From Brienomyrus brachyistius (lineage: Eukaryota > Chordata > Actinopteri > Osteoglossiformes > Mormyridae): a DNA stretch of 64,000 bases. The position numbers were made by a program, and so were the translations under genes. Positions 1 through 12,292 of the stretch are shown one piece after another. Every line of letters begins with the position of its first letter. Position 1 is the stretch's first letter. The stretch covers positions 5,120,952 to 5,184,951 of the forward strand of contig NC_064543.1 in the NCBI RefSeq assembly GCF_023856365.1, in the 5' to 3' direction. Under the pieces are notes generated by a model, which had not been told where the DNA came from, ran no database searches, and saw only the letters and a program-made list of their open reading frames with translations.

Positions 1-2890
1 TAATAATAATTGATGCGTGGACAAATGAAGGAAGCTTTAATTGCGATCTGGTTGGAAGAACGGGTAGAACAAGATTAGGATGGTATGATGAAATAAAGTA
101 TTATAATATACATTGCATTGTGATTTTTTTTTTTTGTAATAAATATTGGAGTATTTAAAAAAAAAATGGGGGTGTTGACAGATTTCTCACAAACCTGTCT
201 AGGAGTGATTTAAATGGCAAATGACAATGATTTAAGATGGTCTCATGTATGAAGTGCTCATGCAAAAGCAGCGGAGGGAAACTTCAAACTGATTTTTTTT
301 TTACATATACTAGATAATCTGGAAAGAATAACCATAAAAAAAAAATACAAAGCTTGTTTTTTTCCCTATTATAGCGTAACAATGTTTTAGCAAAACGAAA
401 ATCCCCTGTGCTGTAATGTCGGCAAAAAGCCTGATCTCAGCCCAACTGACTGTCGTGGCCCATACAGCCATTTTTGAATTCCGAACCCTGACTCGCGCTG
501 TGATGTCTTTCGGTGCCGATACCAGTTTTTACGGCAATGGAAAACCAACACCTTGAGGTACCATTCTTTTTGGAAATTTCTTGGAATTCCAGAAATGCGG
601 TACCTGGTACAGTGGAAAAGCTCCCTGAAAGTGGGGACCTCACCCTACCTTGTGATAAACTGTTATAAGTCGTCAGGCTGGGAATGGCAGGAATACAGCA
701 TGAAAGGATGAGCAGAAAGTGTCTCGCTCTATGTTCAATAAAATAAGACTAGAAACTAAGATAACACCATTATTTATTCCTTTGATGTACATTTACAAAA
801 AACTGGTTACAAACCATTTTCTGAACTCTGAACTTTGCTTTATTAAACTATCAAATCCCTGCATTTTTTTAAACTAAAAAGAAAAATAAGAATAAACCAG
901 AATATCCTTAATGTATAAACAATGCAGAAGACAAAGATCTCACGGTTCAGTTATTACTTCGACATGTACATTAAAAAAAAAATCATACCTTTTTTTTTTC
1001 TTGTGTTTTTTTTCCCCTTATTCTGCAGATTCCAGTGCAAAATGCAACAATACAATCGGAGCAGAAACAGATTATATGCATTGCACCCTGTTGCATTAAC
1101 ATTAATCAGTGATTTAGTGCCAGTGTGCATTGTCATGCAGTGCAGTGTCGTCATATTTTTGAATCTCAGAATATCGTGCCACGGTGCATTGTCACACCCC
1201 TGTAGAAGATTCAGCTGATGGTAATGCAGCGCTTTCCTCTGAAATGATGACTCTCATTTACTACAGAACCAGCAGTTCTTTCCCAACATCGTTGGCTTCA
1301 TTGCATAACTACTTCCCAGGTGCTGGCCTCACACTCTCATGTTAGGGGCATTTTGGACACATGTGTTCACATTAACCGGTTAAACCGGTTGTCTTTGAAC
1401 TATGCAGGACAATCCATGAAAAAACACAGAGAATAATTTCACTAGAAGACTGCACAGGAATGGGGAAAGCAGTAATACTGAATATCTCTGGGAATGGGGG
1501 AACAACGTAAACATATTATCTTTATGGTATTCCTTTAGGGATGGTGATAAAATGTATGGTAACCAGTGTTGGGGAAGCTACTTTTAAACTAGCTTTTCAA
1601 GCTACAAACTACTTATGATTAAAAGTAGCTACAGCCAAGCTATTGTTTGAATAATATAGTAGCTACACAACAAGCTACAGCGAAAGAGTAACTTTAAAAA
1701 AATAATTTAAAAATGTATTTATTAAAGCAAATTAATAAAAAGTGAATCATGATGTCGAAATGAAAATCTGTGTTTTTTTAACAATGTAATTTCGAATCAC
1801 AATAAACTTTAAAAAAAAAGTATGTACTTGGTGTAAACCAAGAGTATTTCACGTTGCTGTGTGAAAATTAGAAGGCTTGCGTCAAAAAGAGATCTTGATA
1901 ATCTGACCAAGAACCAGAGTGCTCCTATGCATTTTAATGAAAGGATCTAAAATGTTGGTTGCCATGCAGTATTTACCATCCATCTCCAGAGTATTCCAGA
2001 AAAAACATCTATCAAACAGAAACACCTGGCTGGTTAGCTGAAAAATACCCATCTTTGTCGAGAGAGAAAAATAACGCAGGTCGTCCTCGACTGACCACCG
2101 CGATCGGTTCTGTCTGTCATACACTCACACGGGACAACACTCGTGCTGCTAAATGCGGCACAGTCCGGCCACAACGGTCGTAAAGTCGATCCTGTCATAA
2201 GTCGCATCGGTCAAAAGTCGCCGATGACCTGTATAGTGTTTTTTAAAACAATGTTTTGTTTTACGAAGCTCCATTGCTATTTGTCGGTGAATGCGGGGAT
2301 GGATTTAAGATAGTGTTGGTACATGTAGGGATGGGCCGGGGGCAGTCTTGGTACACGTGGGGGATGGGGCGCGGATGGGTTTGTTGGAAATGGGGACAGT
2401 GTTGGTGCATGCAAAGACGGGGTGGGGGTGGGGTGGGCTCCAGGATCAATATCATCGCCATGTAGTAATCTAGCACACATGCACAGAATGATCGGTGGGA
2501 GTCTAACCCACAATCCTTGATGTGTGGGGCTACCTGTCGCCATGGAAACTCTTGTGTTAGTATGTATATTTGCTGATGGGTATCACACCACTTTTTATTA
2601 ATAAATTATTGTTGTTTTTATAGCTCCAAAGCATTTCAATCACGTAATCCTCACAATCGGCTTGCACATTATATCGGTGACTTTTAAGTGTGTCGGTGTG
2701 TTTGTTACTGAACACTAGGTGGTGCCAGAGATCTGGAAGGAGTTCCACACTTAACTGCAGTAACCTAGATCCCTGTAGTCTCAACAGGGGAGTAGCTATG
2801 TTATATACATTTTATGGATAATGAGCATTCAATCAGGAGCGAAGCGTCTGTATGTCATCGTGTTGTTGATACTCTTCGTGTTTTTTCTAG
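1..2890. other. Noncoding stretch, probable ap3s2 intron
   Basis: No exon of a recognisable gene was found here on either strand. The first ap3s2 exon seen starts at 2891 in phase 0, so the upstream exons encoding roughly the first 90 residues should lie before this window and this stretch should be intron. It is AT-rich with poly-A and poly-T runs and holds one hAT-like repeat near 1564. Confidence 0.55.
1564..1700 (+). repeat. hAT-like non-autonomous element, left end
   Basis: The stretch begins CAGTGTTGGGGAAGC and is followed by alternating AGCTAC and GTAGCT motifs. Many fish hAT-type MITEs start this way. I could not find a matching right end, so the boundary at 1700 is approximate and the copy may be truncated. 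Confidence 0.5.
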
Positions 2891-4735
2891 GTTTTTGTGG
2901 AAACCCTTGATAAATGCTTCGAAAATGTGTGCGAACTAGACCTTATTTTCCACGTGGATAAGGTAAGTTGTCTTTGAACAGCTATGCGCCTAGTGATAAG
3001 CTATATGTGTAAATGATCTCAACTTTTAGCATTCGGGTTGTACTTGTGAACTGAAGAAAACGACATGCTGGGTATTGTGGGCATGTGCAAACTGACTAGG
3101 GACGACATCGAAAAAATAGGACCTTTCAGTGGGGAAGAGATGAAACTTCACACCTATATCAGCTTTAACTGGTGCCCTGGTCTGGTTTGTTGGGGGGTGA
3201 ATGAACATACCTCCCCCCTTGTAAGTTGAATCATAAAAAGTGCTCCGTATGTCCCTGGGTCTACAAGTGAGGGGCTTGTGTTTCACTTCTTTAACCAATC
3301 ACAGTCTTTATCATATGCCATCACCACATTAATTAAAACCAGTGTTTTCTAAAGTACGCTGATTTCTAAAGTAAAAAACATACCAAAAAACATTGGTTCA
3401 AAACATATGAACGTGCTTATTTCCTAAGGTCGTTGGTTAGAGAAGTGAAACGCAAGCCCCCGCCTTGTTGACCCAGGGACGCGTCGAACTCTGCAAAATC
3501 AGAATGTCCATAAAGAAGGACAGGTGGAATCAACTGATAAACTGACCTTTATCCCTGGACTGTCCATGCCTCCAGTACACACACACACACACACACAAAA
3601 ACACACAGGTGCCATTTTGTTCAGCTTCTCAGTTTTTGTACCAAATATGTTAAAATTGTGTTCTCTGAAAAGAGCGAAAAGGAAAAAAAAAAACAGATCT
3701 TACAGCTACAGGATGCTTATTTTGTTATTTATTTGGGACTTGATTACAAAGCTCATTACCTGTATTTTGAATATAAACATGCAAGTTTTGTTCCGTTGCA
3801 AAGCACTTTGCTTTTGCATCCTTAGGTTCCTGCTTGGTCATGGTTCTTGCTTGGTCATGGTTCCTGCTTGGCCCCCTGCAGGATTTGGCAGATGTGAATT
3901 TCAACCCCTTTTGTATTTGCTCTGGAAGACGGAGGTTACGCTTATGCACATGCAGCCCCGGGGGGGCACATGAACGTATTTGTTTTGTTCCTGTCTTGTA
4001 TCCAGGTTCATTACATCCTGCAGGAAGTGGTGATGGGCGGGATGGTTCTGGAGACCAACATGAATGAAATAATTGCACAAGTGGAGGTGCAGAGCCGCAT
4101 GGAGAAGTCTGAGGTGAGCGCGATACCTTCCCCAGAGGGCTGCATCTCACCGCTGAATCATTTCCGATTCGCAAAGTCCCGAATTGATTTGATTTCTGTT
4201 TCAATTGGATTCAGTATCAGTTCATTTAGGGATATTTCAGTTACAATGCCAGTTTATTCTGTTTCGGGTTTGTCTCGGATCGGCTGTTTTTGCAGATTAC
4301 ACATCTGGACGATGTCTTGTTAAATGGTTTCATACATCTGTGGTATTTCCTCAGTATTTCTCCTCCATTTTTGCGCATTTTACATACGACTTCACTTTTG
4401 TCCAACTCTTCGGTGTCTTCATATTTCTGAAATTTGAAATACATCCAGACATCCACTTTTGAGGCTCGATGGTACCTTCAATACGGCAGCTCCCACCGCA
4501 GTCTTGTCTGACTGATCTCCGTGCCAGCCCTACTTCCCAAGTCCCCTCTACCACTCACATACCCTAGCGTGTTTCTAACTCAAGGAACTGATGTACTGGT
4601 GTTTCCCAGGGTGGCTTGTCAGCAGCACCTGCACGTGCCGTGTCTGCAGTGAAGAACATGAATCTTCCCGAGATCCCACGAAACATCAACATCGGGGACA
4701 TCAACATCAAAGTGCCGAGCCTGTCTCCTTTCTAA
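2891..4735 (+). CDS. ap3s2: AP-3 complex subunit sigma-2, last three coding exons (partial)
   Basis: The product is the small sigma subunit of the AP-3 adaptor, which works in cargo sorting from endosomes to lysosomes and lysosome-related organelles. Coding exons are 2891-2962, 4006-4113 and 4610-4735, in phase 0 throughout, with gtaagt and gtgagc donors and a stop TAA at 4733-4735. They encode VFVETLDKCFENVCELD..., then VHYILQEVVMGGMVLETN..., then GGLSAAPARAVSAVKN... ending NIKVPSLSPF. The order and junctions match the C-terminal half of the roughly 193-residue vertebrate sigma-3B protein, giving 101 residues here. The longin-fold N-terminal half is missing because its exons lie before the window. 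The divergent C-terminal tail (INIGD-type) favours AP3S2, and the neighbouring anpep and mesp genes support that by synteny. AP3S1 is the main alternative. Confidence 0.93.
3825..3873 (+). repeat. Short tandem repeat, 17-bp unit, about 3 copies
   Basis: Units of the type TTCCTGCTTGGTCATGG follow each other just before the second visible ap3s2 exon. The third copy is incomplete and ends in GGCCCC. It lies within the intron. Confidence 0.6.
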
Positions 4736-5951
4736 GCCGGGGCTGACGTTGGTAGGAGCCGTGCTGATTTAGCGATGGGCAAATGAAGCTTCATGAACAA
4801 TTTCACGTATTTTCATACCCCACTAAATGGTTCTTTCTGTTCATATAAGGGCTCAAAGCATGCCCCAACGCAAACCAAGAGCGCCATCTAGTGGGGTAAA
4901 AAAAATACAGCAAACGGTTCATGAAGCTTCATTTGTTAGTGTTCTTTATAGATTATATCCTCATGCTGAGAGACTTTGTGTCTTCTTTGTGGATGGCCAG
5001 CAGACTTTTAGAAGGAAGACAATTATGATGCAAGAGGTGACATGCTAAATGCGTTTACCGTAAGGTCACTCCAGCTGTTTCCTGCAATGTTCATTCTTCA
5101 GCATATTTTTTAGCATACTGCTGATTTAGCTGATTTTCCCCACAGTTTTTTTTTTTCAGTTTTGCAGTTGCTATATGCTGTATAGTATTCAGCATGGCCT
5201 TTATAAGTAATGTGTTTTGCTTTTTTTTTTTAATGTTGTTTGTTCTCTCTTTTGGGTTTTGAGGACAAGGGCACGTCATCGAAGTGAGTCCCGCTAGGCT
5301 GTAGAACAAAGGCCCCTATAACCTCGGTTTTTGTGGGTGTTGTAATTTTTTGAAGTCAGACATGATGATGATGCAGCTGTTTCTGTGGAATTGTGCAATT
5401 CAGTAATCAAACTTTCTTTCCCCATCATAATCTGTCCCCACAGAGCGACGGAAGTTAAAATCCACTCTGTATATGAAGGACTGATGGTAGAGACTTGCTC
5501 TCCATGCTGCGCTTTCCTCCAAAACAACCTCTGAAGCTGTTCTCGATGAAATGGAGGAAGTCCAGGAGCATTGGAAATGGCCCCTGTGATGTCACATGGA
5601 CAGAGCCTTCCCAAAGAGTGTCACTGGGAAAAGCGCATAAATACGACACATATGTAACGTAATGTGACATTTCGGTAAACCCTATAATTCTAAACTATGT
5701 GTATTGGAGTCGGGCAGAAAATTCCACACACCCTCTGATATGGACCTAGAAACAGCTCTTAAAAAAATGTCATGTGATCGCCAAGCCAGTGACGATGGAG
5801 ATCTCACATCAGAGATATTATACCGCAGGTCTGTAGATGTTTACTTGAGCGGAAATAATGGAAGGCCTTCCTTATGACCCTGTGAAATGAATTGTACGGA
5901 ACGGTTTGTGTTTCAAAAGTAATTGCTGTACTTTTCAAAATAGAAAATAAA
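4736..5951 (+). other. ap3s2: Probable ap3s2 3' untranslated region
   Basis: No reading frame of note follows the TAA at 4735. The first good AATAAA on the plus strand is at 5946-5951, which is taken as a candidate poly(A) signal. The real cleavage site is unknown and could be earlier. Confidence 0.35.
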
Positions 5952-6202
5952 CAATGGTCACCAAAAACACAATGTTACGTAATATCTTGGGTTAAAAACA
6001 ATACTGTGGCAATGTGGGAGCGCTGAGGATTGCTGAAATGGTCATATATGTACGTTGCACTCTCTTCCTCTTTGTCCTTCAGACGTCCTTGCAGCTTCTA
6101 GTGCAGGAAGTGAATAATTAGTTGGCATACACAATCTGTGCATTATTCAGCCGGGTTGGGGGTGGGGCAGGAAAACTTTAAGTTTTTGTGTTTTGTTTAA
6201 TG

Positions 6203-6680
6203 TATAAAAGATTACTTTTAATAAATCTTTCCTTATAATGTGATTACAGTAAATTCACTTGAATTTGCTGCAGACATTTGAGTTGCCATCAAAGGCAAAA
6301 GCGGTCTTATTTAAGGTTTTACAGACCGCCCAGCCCGTCCGTATTCAGGTCCCCACTGCTGTGCCGCCGCTCAGCAGGTCTCTGTTGGTCAGGAAGCCTC
6401 ATTTCCCCCACGACTCAATAACATCCTGCTAGCAATCTTTCTTACTCATTCTCCCATTCTCCCAAGTCTGTTTTTATGTGTTTGTTTATAACTAAATCCT
6501 GTGTAACTGTTACTCCTACATAAATAGACTTGTTTTGCAAGGGGGGTGTGTGCTTTTCGGTTTTCTAGGTGTTATGAATAATTTTTGGGTATTTTCTTCC
6601 TTAAGACACTCCCCACAGCAGAAAATTGCCTTAACCGAATGAGTAGAAGTATTTTTATTTTTTATGCCACAGCTCTCAAA
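6203..6680 (+). pseudogene. Remnant of a duplicated anpep promoter and 5' exon
   Basis: This stretch resembles 10747-11270, just upstream of the intact anpep. Both start with TATAAAAG (6203-6210 and 10747-10754). Both continue with GATTACAG..AAATT, an AGACCGCCC block, GATCTTTCTC-like and GGTATTTTC..CTTA blocks in the same order. The donor GTGAGT seen at 11051 in the intact copy is lost here, where CCCAAGTCTG stands instead. It is read as the 5' part of a decayed tandem copy whose coding remnant is at 9078-9500. Similarity was judged by eye and is patchy. Confidence 0.7.
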
Positions 6681-6689
6681 TGAAGCAGG

Positions 6690-9077
6690 TATAAGACGTC
6701 TGCATATCAAAATTGAGGCTTCTTGTTTAGTAAAAAAAAATTAGAGAGAATTCATGTAAGATCTATTCCCATACTCGATGTGGTATCGCGACCAACAAGA
6801 TTCCAGCGAAAAACAAACGTTTTGGATAAAAGGAAAAATAAAATACTAAATAATCTGGTTGCATGTGTGCACACCCCAGTCATGTGACTGTTCAGGATAA
6901 GCCAGTCACGTTCAAAGTCATGTTCATAAGTGTCAAGTGCCGCCAAGGGTGTTGATTTGGGTTTGGATGGTAGGAACATGTTCATATCAAGATTGAGGGA
7001 GTATGGTGTGTGTTTGGGGGCAGGGGGGGTGTTTGGGCTAATGTAGCGATTCTGATTATCCCCAAATAAAGATGAGATGTTGTTTTAATTACTTTCTTGA
7101 CATTTTCTTAATTACATCCAATTTCTGAAGCCATGGCTCGCAATGAGCTTACCAGGCATTGATGGCAGGGCTGGAGTTGTAATGAGATTCATGTGGTTGC
7201 TATCCCCCCTGGGGGGGGGATAAGAAATGCATCCTCCTTAAAAACACCATTTAAATTGTCCTGTGTGATTTGACTCGGGTAGAGGTAAATCTGTCAACTT
7301 TATCTGGGGCACTCAACTGGCAAACTCCAGTCATAAACTATTTATTGTGGAGGAGTTATGATTTGACCCCCACCACCCCCCCTTGAAATATCTTTACAAC
7401 TTGCTCACTAACTTACGGATCCTTATTGTGGAACAGAACCGATCAGGCGAGAGTTACAAAGGAATCTTCAAGGCATTTCAAGTACCATGGAAGACCTTGA
7501 AGGCCATCGTTGATGAGTAGATAAAATGGGCCGGCACAGTGACATCACCAAGAACAGGCTGGAAGAATGAGTTCCACATTTTGGTCCCATAGAAACAAAG
7601 CTGATTACCCAGACTTCCAAAGGTTGGCAGGCATGACCAGAAGGTTGCTGTCCAATAATTGTAATAATTTTGCATGGGGCATATCTAATGATAATATTGC
7701 TAAGGTATAGAGGCGCAAGACCATGAAGACATTTGAATGCTAAAGATATTATCTTAAAATCAAGTGTGAATTAGAACAAAATGGAGAAATTTAGGGCGAT
7801 GTAGTGTTGGAGGATCTTTGTAGGCCAGAGATTTAGATTTTAAGTTAGAAAAATGCATATAAATAATGTTTTTCACATGCAACACTGACTTTTCATGGTC
7901 TATCATAGAAAGCATGTCATGTCCTTCAGAGATATTACAAAGCAGGCTGTATTATCGATATGACTGATATGGTTCTTAAAATCTTAAGGTTCTCATCTGG
8001 GCTTAGCTCAGTGGTCACAAGAAGCTAATGTATAGCTCGCATAAACAGAAACTGGATTAATTACATTGAATCCTTTTTTGTTATTTTGTATATACAATCT
8101 TGTATCAAATAGGGTGACCACGTAATCCATGGGGGGTGGCTTTGAGCTCGGACATTATATGTAAACTACTATTTCAATGAAAAGGACCTATGTTGCGCTT
8201 AAGTACTGGGTTGTTCCTGTGAGATGATTGGTCAGTCTTCTCTAATTGTGTATGTGTTACTAATGTTAATGTAAAACAGCTGGATGAGTCTTTCAATCGA
8301 GGAAACAAACTAGTAAAAACGTAAGTAGAACTGAACTATTTAGCCAAGCAGAGGAGCCTTTCAGTTTGTAAAACCTGAAGTAGCCCAAAGTGCCCTGACA
8401 TGGATCATCTGATCACCCAAGTATCAAACACGTGGCTCCCCAGAAGATTTCCTTTGTAGAAGTAGCTGAAGGTTTGGCTCTTATGAGAGACACAAGGGCC
8501 TGTTCTATCTGTACATCCATGTCTTGCATCAGAACAACCTAAACGGCATCTTCTCTTCTTAGGTTTTGTCTAGTATGAACGTTGCCTTCATGGTAACACT
8601 TTACTTGAGGGGGCACAAATAATATAGTATTATGCTCCTATATATTAATTATCCATAAACTAAGTCTTATTTACATACCGATCTCATGTTTGTTCATTAT
8701 TAGTGAATCTTGATTACTTAATTAATTGAATTAAGGAATATCTCAAGCAATTACTATATTTGTTACTGTATCTGTTAATTCCGGAAATCTCTGTGAACTA
8801 CTGAAGGAAAGACTGAAAGGAACAAGTAATGAATAACACAAGTGGAATACTGATCTCATGTTTGACATTTGAAGCTTTTCTGATGTTAGCTTCTAACAAT
8901 GTTCTATAATGTTCTCACTCCAGTACTAATGCACTGGTCATTCACTGGAAGTTAAGCATAGCAGCTCCTTAATTAAGTTACTTGATACAGTGTGCCGTGT
9001 CAATAGACTGGCTAAGGGGAGAAAAAGTTTGAAAAGAAACTTGTAAATACAATGAACACTGAACCCTTCTTTTGAAC
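6690..9077. other. Noncoding stretch inside the decayed anpep copy
   Basis: Only short open frames occur and no known domain was recognised. By position it corresponds to the 5' intron of the duplicated gene, about 2.4 kb here against 1.0 kb in the intact gene, so inserted sequence is likely. No element with clear ends was identified. Confidence 0.4.
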
Positions 9078-9665
9078 ATGGTGGATGGGCACAAGACCTC
9101 AACCAAAGTAGCAGAGTGATCTTGATGCCCAGAGTCATTATTTTGTGTCTTATCTTTGGTGAGTGTCAACGGAGCATCACTATCCACCAGCATGCCATGT
9201 TAGAATTCCAGGCTTCCAGACACTGCTACCTGAGCTCTACAATGTGACCCCGTGGCCTTAGCTCCAGAAGAACAAGCAGGAGATGTTCTCAAGGGAACGT
9301 CTACCATGTCTTCAAGTGTGCCAGGAAGAATAACCTGATCCTAATGCATTCAAAATAAGCCATATACTGAACCTGACCATGACTGGGTGTAAACTCAGTA
9401 CCTTGTGATTCAGTTATACGGAAAACTGGCATTTGTAAAATTTTATTGTCTTAAATATCAAAGAGGAGATCATTCATGTCACGGAAGGTTTCTACAGAAG
9501 GGCAGTTCTCTCTGTTTGTGAGCTACTCACTGTCTTCTCGTAATCTCCTGAAGTTGATTTGTTATCATGTTTGCATAGATGCCTAATGCAATCATCCATT
9601 GTTTCCATGTTTCCCTATGTCACAAATGTCCCATTTCTTGCTGTTTGTATTCACTGTAAATATGA
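9078..9665 (+). pseudogene. Aminopeptidase N pseudogene: first coding exon fused to 3' UTR
   Basis: Positions 9078-9500 align by eye with the first coding exon of intact anpep (12293-12800). They share GTGAGT/GTAAGT after a GTCTT..TTTGG/TTCGG block, AGGCTTCC, GACACTGCTACC/GACTCTCTGCTACC, CTCCAGAAGAACAAGCA, AACCTGATYCTRATSCATT, CTCAGTACCTTGTGAT and TTCTACAGAAG. The frame from the ATG at 9078 stops after 13 codons (TGA at 9117-9119), and deletions are scattered through it. From about 9525 to 9665 the sequence instead matches the 3' UTR of anpep (22250-22402), sharing AATCTCCT, TTTGTATTCAC and GTAAATATGAC. All other exons and introns are absent, so the copy lost its interior. It cannot encode a peptidase. 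Confidence 0.85.
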
Positions 9666-9670
9666 CAGTC

Positions 9671-10383
9671 TGTCATGGACCAGGGCGGATTTGGAACAGC
9701 GTGGCATGGTGCAAGCAGAAACAGCGGACGGCTGACGTGCGGCTCAGGGATCACTGGGGTTTATTCAAAGGGGAAAAACACAAGGGACACTAATAAAACA
9801 AAAGCAGACCACGAGGGGTTAAAACAAAACAAGGAACAACAGCAACCAAATAACAATTAGACAAGGACAAAAAAACCACTAGGATCAGGCAGACAAAATA
9901 CAACAAGCTTAACTAAACATGGACAACTAGCATTCAATCGATGAACCACTGGGGAACCGAACAGGAGCAGGGACTTAAATACTGAAACTAAAACTGGGTA
10001 ACAAGACTAAGACAGGACAGGTGAGACTAACAAAGACTGGGAAAATAGGTCACAGGTGGAACTAATTAGCTAAAACAAGAAACAAAAACTAGAAACAGAA
10101 TCTAACAATGGGGAAAACTGACAGGTAAAAACCACAATCGAGCAAAAACTAAAACCGAATACAAATGAAAAACACAGCGACTAGAAAACGGATACAATCG
10201 AAGCACAAGGGAAGGAAATCTACCAAACTACAACAACAGAGGAGGTGGGATTCGAAAATAAAAGACAGGGATCGTAGACTCAGTGCATCGAGCTATGAGG
10301 TTGACAGGGATTAAGGGAGAAGACAAAGACTGACAACACGAGGGAAGGGACACAGGGTGGAACAATTGGGGCTGACCCTGACA
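9671..10383 (-). mobile_element. Solo LTR of an LTR retrotransposon
   Basis: Read on the minus strand this 713-bp block starts TGTCAGGGTCAGCCCC and ends ..CATGACA, the TG..CA pattern of a long terminal repeat. It is flanked by CAGTC (9666-9670) and CAATC (10384-10388), a 5-bp target duplication with one mismatch. Inside, in order on the minus strand, are a TATA-like TATTTAAG near 9973-9980 and a poly(A) signal GAATAAA near 9760-9766, as expected for U3-R-U5. No internal retroelement genes remain, so it is a solo LTR. The family was not identified. Confidence 0.75.
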
Positions 10384-10480
10384 CAATCCTTGTTTTATTT
10401 CAATAAAGTATTCATAGGGAATCAACCTGAATTGTTTTATAATTAAAAATGATTCATAGCATCGGCCCATCCAACCTCAA
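10384..10480 (+). pseudogene. Rest of the anpep-pseudogene 3' UTR beyond the LTR
   Basis: After the LTR the sequence carries TTGTTTTATTTCAATAAAG, which resembles the anpep 3' UTR around 22405-22435. It includes an AATAAA at 10402-10407. The resemblance is weak, but it fits the LTR having split the older pseudogene tail. Confidence 0.4.
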
Positions 10481-10497
10481 ATTGATTATTGTAGTTG

Positions 10498-10670
10498 GGT
10501 CGCCTGGAGCATATCTCCAGGGTGCAAGTCTGGAGTACACCCTGGAGAGGATGCTAGGTCATCACTGGGCACATGCACACACGATTACACATCAACAGCA
10601 GCCTAACTGCATGAGGAAACCCATTTGACCTGGGCAATGTAAAGCTGCAGTGTTACCATTCAGCTGGTAG
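10498..10670 (-). repeat. Fragment of an interspersed fish repeat, 3' part
   Basis: CCTGGAGCATATCTCCAGGG..., AGGATGCTAGGTCATCACTG and GGCACATGCACACAC are the reverse-strand counterpart of the closing part of the repeat seen complete at 32794-33150. The copy is diverged. Confidence 0.5.
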
Positions 10671-10746
10671 AATATTGTTTTAGTTAATCTTACCTTATAA
10701 TGGCGCCGAATCTTTCTCTGATGTAAATACTGAATTGTGAAAAAAA

Positions 10747-10754
10747 TATAAAAG
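10747..10754 (+). promoter_or_regulatory. anpep: TATA box of anpep
   Basis: TATAAAAG lies 1.5 kb before the anpep start codon. The same octamer heads the duplicated segment at 6203, although the surrounding bases have diverged. A transcription start about 30 bp downstream would give a noncoding first exon. A GTTAATC half-site resembling an HNF1 site is about 65 bp upstream. Human ANPEP is known to respond to HNF1, but this half-site alone is weak evidence. Confidence 0.5.
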
Positions 10755-10779
10755 ATGTCTGGGTTTGTGCTGGCATTTC

Positions 10780-11050
10780 ATAGTTTGACTAATTCGTCTA
10801 TGATTACAGCAAATTGTTCTGAATTTACTACACACGTTTATGAGTCATCTAAGGCATGTTATTTGTGGTTCAGAGACCGCCCCGGTACTCCCACATTCCA
10901 GCCCCGACTGCAGTGCCGACGCGCTGTGCTTTTAAGCCACTCCAGGACTGCAGGAGCGTCGGTTGTGCTTTGCTGCCCAGAAGGACACACATCTTCAGCA
11001 ACTAGATAACGGTCTGCTTGGGATCTTTCTCATCCTCCCTTCTCCACTGG
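10780..11050 (+). other. anpep: Probable noncoding first exon of anpep
   Basis: The segment runs from about 30 bp after the TATA box to a good donor, CTGG|GTGAGT, at 11050/11051. A matching acceptor, TGTCATTTAG, ends at 12163 and would leave 129 bp of 5' UTR before the ATG at 12293. The 5' end is a guess and no transcript was available. Confidence 0.4.
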
Positions 11051-12292
11051 GTGAGTCTGCTTTTTCCTGTTTCTTTAAAACAAAGCTGAGACTTCAGGAC
11101 AGAGGTGCGATCCCACACCTTTTCCAGATGTGCTTGGAAAGGGGGAGGGTACGATTTTCAGCAAGGGGCTTGTCTGGGGGTCTAGGTAGGTGTTACGGGT
11201 GTTTTTCGGGTATTTTCCTTCTTAGGACTTCTCACACAGTAAGTAAAAAATAAACTTGCTTTAAGTGGGTGAGTAGATCAGTATTACCGACTTTTTAAAG
11301 GTTTTCGCAGTAACTGCACATCTGGAACATATATGTGTGTGTGTGTGTGTGTGGTTTCCTGTGAGTTTGCAAGGTTTTTTTTTTTATAACTGACTGTGTC
11401 CAATAATGTGGAATGCCAGTGGAGCGATGCACTATGCAGACTTCTTGCAATTCGTAGTTCCCAATCCCAGGTTGTACCCGATGGCATAAAAATAAATATA
11501 TTTTTCTTTTTCTTTCTTAAAAATAAACACGAATACCAACTAGCAATGGAATGTCTGCCAGTATTTCAGCGAAGGACTTATCAAAACATTTGCAGAAAAA
11601 TTTAAAGCAGATCTGTGTAATCAAATTAGCATTCTTCTCGTTTTAACTCTTTGTCCTTTGAACTGCGTTTGAAATCGACACATGGCCACGTGTCTGTGCG
11701 TGACGGGAGATTTATGTTATGTTGCTGGTATGATGAGGGTGTCAGGAAACAAATTAGCAGACACTGTGAGTAGGGAAATTAAATTAAAATAACAGTTAGC
11801 TAAAAATATTATGTTTAACGTGTTTGCCATGGATGTGTCTCGCGGTAACATTTTTTAACTAAATATACATTTTATCTTCTCTCTAGGAGCCTGGTTACCT
11901 CTTTCATGCCTTGTTTCCCGGCTTAAATGATCACTGTTGTTGACAGGAAACCTCTTTCCTAACAATTAAAGAATAAAAATTCTTCAGTGATAAATACAGA
12001 TTCTGCAGATAAAGCACTCAATGCAAATGAATGTTTAGAGAGAACATGTCACAAAAAAATGTGATTATGGATTGTGCTGCTCAAAAGAGAAGACTGTCCA
12101 TTGTACAATGTAACACGGTAATGTTGAAAAATAAAAATAACTTGTGTTTTTCTTGTCATTTAGGGCCCGGATTAGAAATGGTTTCTGTCCTCTTCCAGTG
12201 CGCTACGTAAATCAATCCAGGAAAAAAAGAAGAAATCTAAAGAAGTATTTTGTTTTTAAAAAGTATAAATAAAAGAACACAGGTTTTCAGAC

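Noticed and set aside
3725..4204. 159-residue minus-strand frame across ap3s2
   Set aside because: It is antisense to an identified ap3s2 exon and has no domain-like features.
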